Assembly (NCBI RefSeq): GCF_947507565.1
Contig: NC_089186.1
Coordinates: 868,001 to 932,000, forward strand
Direction of reading: 5' to 3'
DNA from: Oscarella lobularis
Taxonomy: Eukaryota > Porifera > Homoscleromorpha > Homosclerophorida > Oscarellidae
DNA: 64,000 nt
Of the stretch, positions 56,143 to 64,000 are shown piece after piece (position 1 is the stretch's first letter; each line of letters starts with the position of its first letter). The notes beneath the pieces are model-generated. The model did not search any database. It saw only the letters and a list, made by a program, of their open reading frames with translations, and was not told the DNA's origin. Made by a program: the position numbers and the translations under genes.

Positions 56143-59100
56143 GTTTGCAACTCTCTATTGGCGATCAGACGTGGACTCTTCGATGCCAAAGAATTCCTTT
56201 TGAGAATTCGGTCGAAGTAAGGCGCCCGTCTGAGCCGCTTCCTCTAAAGAAGAAGCCGGATTCTGTTAATCACGTGATGCTTGCTCATATACGATCTTCT
56301 GTTGGCGACGACCTGGAGGCTATCCTGCAATCTGAAATCAACGAAAACTCGAAAGGACTCGTACTTGTGAACAATTCAGACAGTTTTCCTGCCAGTCATC
56401 AACCGTACTCGTTTGGAGATGACCCACGCATACCAGTTGTTCTGGTATCGTTATCTCCTGGTGCTTGTTTGGTGAAGGATCTACGAAAAAAAGTATCTGT
56501 CACTTTTCTAGACGATTTGGTTGCTGACTGGGATCCATACCCTTCTTATCATCGTCCAACGAAATCCATGTTTTTTCGAACTAAAACTGGATTTTATCTG
56601 CGCAAAAAGCTGAAAAAATTACTTGGTTCAAGGGACGCGTTACTCAAACCGCTGCACAAGCGTCAAGGAAATTTTCAGGCTCTTTTTCAACTTATTGTTG
56701 ATTTCAACCAAACTGTAAATTGTAAATATCTATAATCTTTATCATTTCATTCTTATTTAGTGCTCTGAGAAAAAATTGTCGTCCTCTTCTGAAGCAAGAA
56801 AAATTGAGAGAGTCATAGACGTACTATCTTCTCGCATGGATGAAGGGTTTCGGTGCAATTTTCCTTTTTATATAATGATGTCTTGGAGACTTCAAAGGTG
56901 ATACACATATTTAATTAATGAACTTATTTTACCCCTGGCAATGTCTTTATATAGTTTTTCATCGAAAGCAAAAGAATACTTTGTTGATTGTGTTATGAAG
57001 CTGAGGGTCTTGAATGTTGAAGCAATAGATGTAGTGAGAGAAGTGATTCGGTAAGGCTTGCCTCCCAAAATATCTACGTTGGTTACACTATGTCATACGT
57101 TGGCTCGGTAGAAATAATATTTGGGTGTCATGGCATGTGGCCGTTAATCAAAGCTCAACTAAGACGTTGACTGAAGCGTTTGAATTTGTGTGCCGAGAAA
57201 AGTTTAAGTCTTCTCATCTGGCTTCGAAAGGTTTAGAAGGCTTGCAAATTTTATTCTTTGCTGGTATGACTGTTTTTGACTTTAATTAAATATCGTCTTC
57301 TGATTTGTCAGTACAGGTGCCGCACGTGGTTTATTGTATGCTCACGAAGGAAAGAAAAGTTTACCAGAGCTTTATTGGGAGGATTGCATCAAGGTGCTGA
57401 ATTTTTTATTTTGTTGTTGCTATAGAAGTTTAATAATTAAATTTTAGTTTGTGAATGCCGAGGAAATAAACTGGAGTTCTGAAGCAACAGATAGCCTACA
57501 TTTGTTGCTTCAGTTCGCAGCTGCTGTTTTACCGAGCAGCTTTAGCGTTAGGTTGTTTGAGTCACTCGTGAAAAAATTTCAAATATTTAGCTTCAGGGTT
57601 GTAAGGTATTAGCAGCTGTTTTAGAGGCATTGCGTGAGAAACAGTTTTTCGTTTTACAGGGATCTTCTGCGGCGCTTTTTCTCACTTAAATCCCTTGAAA
57701 CCGAGACTTGCCAAGTATTATCTGCGATCCTTCGTGCCCACTTTTTTTACAACACCGATTCTTTACTGCACATCCAATACAACGCTTTGGGCGATGAACG
57801 TTTACTGCAGGAGGTATGTTGGTATATAGACGGTTTTGTCGTTTTGTGTAAAGTGTCTTGTGCGTTAATTTAGGCATGTGATCTACTTCTCTTTTTCTAT
57901 GAAGACTGTTTTAAAAGGGAAATAACCCCCGAAGTTACTTCTCCATCTGCCGTTGAGATGGCGAGAAATGAGATGAAAAAATGGTGTGAAGGCATTCTCC
58001 TTTGTCTTTCTACCACAACAGGAAAATGGCCTTCTTACGCGACATCCTTTCTACGAATGCTTCCAGAGCAAATGCATTCCATCTTTCACCATGAGGTAGT
58101 TCTAGCTTGCAGATCTCCTTTGCGTGCGTCATTACCGTTGTCGTGGTGCACTAAAGGTTAGCGCGTTTTTGAAAAGCAAGGCTGCCAAGTTTCCTGTCGC
58201 AGTGTTTGCGTCAGCGATCGACTTTGTTGATCCAGAGGTACGTAGAAGGAGCAGTTTTATTGTTTTGTAATGTTCATTTCTGCATGGGAAGGCGCTGGGC
58301 CACTTTTTTGACGACTACGTGTGTGGGCAGGTTGATCTGAAGCAGGATCAGTGGCAGGAGCTGTTCACGTTGGTTGATGGTTCCAAAAGGTATTACTTGT
58401 TTATTTTCGACGTTCTCTCTAATGCAGAACGGCGTTATGCGTACACGCTAAGAGATTTAGGCTGTACAAGTAGCACTGTTGTTTTTTTTTCAGTCGAAAA
58501 TGGAACCTTGCTAAGCAAAGTGTACTGTCGTTCTTACAACGCGTTGCAAATTCTGCGTATATCAGTCGTCCTGCCGACTTCTTCTTGGTTTTGTTGTCCC
58601 TCAGCAACCCAGAGAAATGTCCTGAAATTTTGACCGTTTGTGGCGAAAGTTCTCACGACATATTGCTCAAGAAATTCTCTGATTTTCTTTTGAAATATTT
58701 TAAAGGACACATACTTGACCTGAGAAGAAAAATTAATAATGTTCTGGTAAAACTCTTTAACATTAGTCTTTTCTATAGCTGAATTACCTTTTTTATGTTT
58801 TAGAGTGGTCTTGAGCATCCGAAATCGTCTCCGTTGTGCGATTGTCTTCTTGATGTTTACTTACAGGTGAATCAGCGTTTACCTAGTCATCTTCTTAGAA
58901 GCTTATTCTTTTTATTTTTCATAGGTCGTGATTCCTACAAAAGCTGATATTGTTGCAGGAAGTTCTGATGGCAGTGTAGCGGATTTTGTTTCGGTTTTAG
59001 AATGCGAAATGGGAGAAATCCACCAAAATAGAAGTCCAGTTCTTTCAGTCAAAAGTACAATTCTCTGGACTCTTTTGGCTCGCATTGTTGAAAGGGTTCC

Positions 59101-62100
59101 GGTGTCATCTCTATCTCTATTTCGAATGCCGTATGTTGTTCAGTTGCTAGGAAGAGTGCACGATAAAGTTGTCTTGCCCTCTGCTACGGAAATGATTGAC
59201 GAAAAGTTGACGCATCTTCAAGTTTGTTACAAAACATGGTACTCTAACGTTCGCAGCTGGCTTGTTGAGGAGAAGTCTCGATTTGATAAAGGGGAAATGA
59301 CAGTTGAAGAGTGTTCTTCATACAAGAAAAAACACGATAGAATTAGGGCATTTTCCAAATGTTTCTCAAGCGTAGGCCTTATCCCGACCACAGATGGCGT
59401 TAACAAAAGGATGAGTTCTTTTGCCGACATGGCGCGCCAGCTGATAAAGCTTCTCTACTATAAAGATCAATCGACTTCCCTAGTGTAAGTGAGTTGAATA
59501 CGTCTAATATTTAATTAACTGCTTTTCTTTAGGATTTCTTTCGAAAAAGTATTTGAAAAATGGAACGTGAAAATACACACAAGTGTATCAGACGTAAGGG
59601 AGAAAAAAATGCTAAGTACCAATTCCTGCGATCTTCAAAAAATGAAGTTTGGTTGCTTGGTTACGTATGCTCAAGCTTGTGAAACCCTTGCCGCCGTTGA
59701 AAATTGGCTGGCGCCTTTGCGTAAGCTTATGCCCATGTTGGGCTGCTTCACGGCAAACACTAGTATTCTTTTTTCCTCGTACATGGAGCGAGAGATGCAG
59801 CAAATCGAAAAACTGAGCGCGACGAAAGGTTTAGACTTTAAGGATCCTCAGAAGGAGGATGCAGAAATTTCTGTTGCTGTACCGTTAGACGTAAGCCAAA
59901 ATGATGAGAGATTGATTGTATGCAAGCTATTTCTGTCGCGTGCAGACGTTCAAGAAAGCACTCAAAGGGGCCAAAAAATCTTTGAAGCTTCTACTAAAGA
60001 ACGACGCAAGCTACAGAAATGTTTCTATACTAGGACATGAACGTTTTCGAGATGTCAGTATTAAAGCGGAGCTTGAAAAGCTTGTTCATTACGAAAAATT
60101 TGCGGAATCTTACCGTGAATACCTGGACGAAGTGTGGCAAGGCATGGTGGATATGAGTAATCTGAGACACTATTTTCGCCTAATTTGTGTAAGTGAAAAT
60201 AATGGTAAAGTTCTAAAGTAAGTATTCATGTAAAATTACTAGGCTATTGAGAATTCTTGCCAGCAGTACAGTATGGTTTTTGTTAGAGAAGACAGCGAGT
60301 TCCAAAAGCTTGTATCTGAAAAGGAGACTTTGATGAATGGTGAATATACTGATCTTTAAAGATAAATATTATTTTTCTTGCATTAGCCGAAAAGATAACA
60401 ACAGGCGAGTGCAGTGCTCTAAAAAGAAAGTTAGACAAAATCTTGCTTAATACACCGCACGAGAAACTTCGCCTTTTCTTAATGGTAAGAATGCACTCCA
60501 CAGCACGCAAAGCCAATTGTTTTCTTTTACAGGTTCAGGAAAGCCAAGAATTCTTCAAGCTCATACAAAAGGGTTGCTACTACTCGACGGAAGGACATAT
60601 TCGCTTTAAAGAGCAGGTGATCTGCTGGCCAATATGTCAAAGAGCTGAAAATACGTAATCTGCTTCATGTAGGTCCAACTCATAACAGATCAACTTCAAA
60701 GTCAAGAGTACGACGAAACTGTTCTGAATAATTTGTTGGTTGCTTTTGAATGCGCCGCGCCTTTCACCAATCCTAGAGCAACGTTTGTGTATCTTCTAAC
60801 GACATTGAATGAATCCGACAAATATTCTTATAACAATTGGATCAAGGAAATATGCACAGTCAACAGTAACATGAATTTAGTCAAACTATGGTTTTCCAAG
60901 TCAGAGGTAGCCTGAAATGTGTTCGTGCACGAATTTATATTTATTCAAGTTCCCTTTATTGTAGGGTGACACTATAGAAAACGTTTTATTCTACTTGAAG
61001 GCTATTATGAAGAATGGAGTGATTACGTTTCTGTTGGGCGAAAAGGGACTTGCATTCGGCGCCGGAACTTGCTTTCTAGAGTTGAGATTTTCCGTTAAGG
61101 ATGTTCGGAGTGCTCGAAAAATTTCGGTAGAGTTTGGCGGCGAACGGCATGGACACTCTTCGCCTCGTGACTCTCTTCACGACTCGTCAGTACCGTTAGG
61201 CGGCAAATCATCGGAAACGAATTTATACGAGGCGTATAAGGCCAAACCTGAGGGACGTTCCGTGCCGTCTACAGCCGATCAAACTAAGCCAGAGATGCAC
61301 GAAGTTTCTCGCATAATGAATTATGAAGAACTTGAAGACTTTGTTCGCAGGTTAAGCTTTATGGAGAATTCGGAGCATCAGAAAATGGTACGAGATTTTC
61401 AGACTCAGTTTGCTTTTTTTCAAAAGATCTTTGGAGTGTCAGTGGCGCTCTTCAAATTGGGCCATGGAGATCATCAAGGAACTTCAGAATGCGATTTTAC
61501 CGAGCCTGATCTTGCAAAGATTCTTCAAAATAAAGAAGCTTTACTCTGTGAGTGGCAAGAGAAGATTAAGGGCCTTCGTACCGAGTACCCTCAACTATTG
61601 CTTTTTGGTATCCGAGCTGTCTATATTATCGCAGAGGCTCTTAGCCAAAGAGAAACCTGCGTCTCCTCTGATTTCGTGCAACTCACCAGTAAAATATTTG
61701 ACGCTACAGGAGCGGCTGTATTGGAGCTGAGAAAACTCGTTGAAGACGTCTTGAAACGTCGTAGCGATACTCTGCCAGAGCAAGAAAAGAAGTCTTCAAT
61801 ATTGAGCACTGCTGGTGCGTTTCTAAGACAAATAAAAACAGAAAAGAACCTCTGTTCGTCTCCGTTGAGAAGAAAAGCTATGGAAAAGGGTGTAGGACAT
61901 TGCCTGCATTTTGCTCTTGGGTTTGACAGACCTCAGATTTTCAAGCTGATTTTTAAATTGTACAATGGGTTTCCAGAATCGTTTGAACTGTTTCGTTGCA
62001 CTAAGGCAACCTTGAAAGAAGATCTCGATCTGTTTTTGCAAAGAGCTTGTGAGTTTCCGCGCCGAATGTTTACTTTGGTCGAGGTGAACAAACTAACTAT

Positions 62101-64000
62101 TGAATTGCAAGAAGCGCTTCTGAGATTTCAGATGAATAAGTCGTTGAAATTCAAGGTCAATGTGTGTTATATTCTTACGGCGAATGTAGTGTTTCACGAC
62201 ATGCCTTGGGTTCAAGTAATTCAGCACAAAGAAACAGAATTGGCAACAACAAATCAAGAAATGAAAAAATACTTTAAAATTTGGGTTCAGGACTACTACA
62301 ACGTCCGTGTTCCTATTTTAGTTTATGGTGAAGCAGGCAACGGGAAATCACATTTCATCAGAAGGCAGCTTAAGAGTTTCTGTAAAGAACAAATCTGCTT
62401 CATTGCAGTTCACGAAGCATTCACTTCACTGCTCGCTATTCAAAAACTTCAAAAACTTTATCGGAGACTAACCAAGCCTTGCCCAGCTTGCATTTACTTC
62501 AATTTTACAATTCCTTCTCCTGCAGAGCCAAGCGATGACATTAGTCGAGCCGAATTCGATCGCTATGAATATCTAATGACTGAAATGTACTGGTTTCTGT
62601 TTTCCTTGATTTGTATGGGATTTGTCGAGGACATCGAAACAGGAGAGTCGTTTCGTCTTTTGGGGGATTGTGCATGGCAGATTTACATTGAAGTGCCTTC
62701 AGGTCACAAAGGCAGTAATATTGATTCGTTTCTGAGTCGATTTCCACTCTTCTATAATTTCGGCATCTTTCACGAAGTATCAACAAGCGAGCTGTTTGAC
62801 ATTGGCGACGGTGTTCAATTAGTTTGCAAATATTTACAAGCTTACGAGAGTAAAGACATTGACATGTTAGCGGAAGAACGGAGACAGCCAGAAAAATGGA
62901 AATGGGGTCTTCGGCGGTTATCTAAGAAGTCGAAAAGTGCGAAGTTAGAAATTGTGAAATTTTCTCCTCGTCCGAACCTTAGCGAGGAAGAGTGCTACCG
63001 TTTGTTGGCTAAGTATTACCTAAGAATCTGTTTATTGCTGCTGCGAGCAATCCGCATCGCAGCAGCAGCACTGTAATTAGAAGTAATTGGGAACAAGAGG
63101 ATTGGGTATTAGGAAATTACTACGTTCGCCCACTTCCACCGACTTTACAGCGCCTTCGATGGGATTACGGAGCGCTCGAACCTGAACAAGAAAACGCCTA
63201 CATTACTCAGATTTTCTTGATGGGGCGTTGCTCAGATCGGGAAATGTCCGGCGACATCCTCGCCGATCGCATTTCTAAAGCTCAAAAGCTGATAAGAGAT
63301 TTTGCCCGTAAGCAACTGGAAAATCATTTTTCTAAAACCGAAGCAGAGGTTCGAGCAAAAAGCTGCGTCAGCCAACGTGACATCCAGCGAGTATTCACCT
63401 TCTTTGACTTTTTCATAAAGTCTCCAAGTTCTTCCCCAGATTCTTTCCGAAGTCCAGAACATGCGCTGTGGGTGTCCCTTGGGATTGTGTATTATATCAG
63501 GCTTGATGCAGAATATCGCCAGCTATTTAGCAGACGAATGGACGAACTTTCGGAACATTGCATGGGTCCTAAATTCCAAGAAGCGTTTGAAGACGAAATT
63601 GACTTTTATGTTTCTCACATGCACTTGCCTAGTGGTGTGGCGAAAACCAGGGCTCTGAAGGAGAACTTATTTGCGATTGTTGTATGCACTGTTTGCCGTA
63701 TTCCATTGATAATAGTTGGAGCGCCCGGCTTGTCAAAGGCACTATCTTTTAATTTGGCGTCAGCAAATATGAAAGGAGCCGAATCGCAAAACGAATTCTT
63801 TCGCTCTTTTCCGGCTCTTGATGTTCATCATTATCAGTGCTCAAGACGTTCGACGTCTCTTGAAATTAAACGAGTTTTTCAAAGAGCAATATCTCGACAG
63901 AAGAACCACGAGAAGTCTGGTCTTTCAGTCAATTGCGTTGTGTTCATGGATGAAGCAGGACTTCCGGAAGAGAGCCATGAGTCTCTAAAAGTTTTGCACT
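56143..64000 (+). CDS. RNF213-like giant AAA+/E3 ligase, 5' part (runs off the window)
   Basis: About 20 exons with short introns join in phase, including 56143-56717, 56761-56898, 58925-59487, 60964-63012 and 63081-64000. The last parts are clearly RNF213-type: Walker A VYGEAGNGKSHF near 62326, NYYVRPLPPTLQRLRWDYG near 63115, VSQRDIQRVFTFF near 63370, a second, divergent P-loop IIVGAPGLSKALSF near 63712, and VVFMDEAGLPEESHESLKVLH at the end. RNF213 is a dynein-like AAA+ ubiquitin ligase acting on lipid droplets and intracellular bacteria. The first exon resembles a PA-like fold (GLVLVNN then IPVVLVSLSPGACL), not a standard RNF213 part; that is a weak call. A stop at 63074 lies within a 68-nt intron. 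The RING and C-terminal parts are beyond the window. Confidence 0.87.

Noticed and set aside
62990-63090. Apparent frameshift or early stop in the RNF213-like gene (TAA at 63074)
   Set aside because: A canonical 68-nt intron, gtatta..aattag at 63013-63080, joins the two frames in phase 2 (LLAK then SNWEQ), so the stop is intronic.

Overview
This window reads as compact nuclear DNA from an early-branching animal. Genes are split by very short GT..AG introns (mostly about 35-75 nt). The families are animal ones: a TRPC-type channel, SLC12A8-type and SLC18-type carriers, a phafin-type PH-FYVE protein, sacsin-type J-HEPN, RNF213, and ANK-ROC-COR-Death proteins. The tiny introns and CpG-rich sequence would fit a sponge (perhaps a homoscleromorph), but I cannot fix the species from sequence alone.

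Layout. 1-4.3 kb: diverged repeats and a 1.3-kb foldback element, no convincing gene. 4.3-9.9 kb: a modular satellite array that switches orientation midway and abuts the 3' half of a TRPC-like channel gene (9.9-11.4 kb). 12.4-13 kb: a small unrecognised gene on the minus strand. 13.3-28.7 kb: a tandem segmental duplication containing two copies (A, B; plus strand) of a kinase-less DAPK-like gene and three dead SLC12A8-like fragments, with a GPI-anchored-type protein gene between them. 28.4-33.1 kb: a chimeric gene joining the N-terminal exons of the ANK-ROC family to a sacsin-type J-domain/HEPN protein. Its coding exon is split by a 2.05-kb TIR element that carries a HECT E3 C-lobe between two long inverted tetranucleotide arrays. 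33.1-39.3 kb: small hypothetical genes and an intronless SLC18-like carrier. 39.4-55.2 kb: a second, minus-strand cluster with copies C and D of the ANK-ROC-COR-Death gene (D reads open through every exon), relics of at least three more, three relics of an unrecognised membrane-protein gene, and two phafin-like pseudogenes at its edges. 56.1-64 kb: an RNF213-like giant AAA+/E3 ligase gene that runs off the window.

How the genes may work together (inference). Death-domain ROCO proteins, a HEPN/J-domain protein and an RNF213-type ligase are families used in stress signalling, proteostasis or cell-autonomous defence. The tandem copies show birth-and-death turnover: whole copies, damaged copies and relics, modular phase-0 ankyrin exons, and fusions with neighbouring genes. 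That pattern is typical of recognition-receptor families. The main discoveries I would follow are the ANK-ROC-COR-Death clusters, the shared N-terminal module on the J-HEPN gene, the HECT-carrying TIR element whose removal restores a reading frame, and the apparent reuse of an SLC12A8 membrane segment as a signal peptide.
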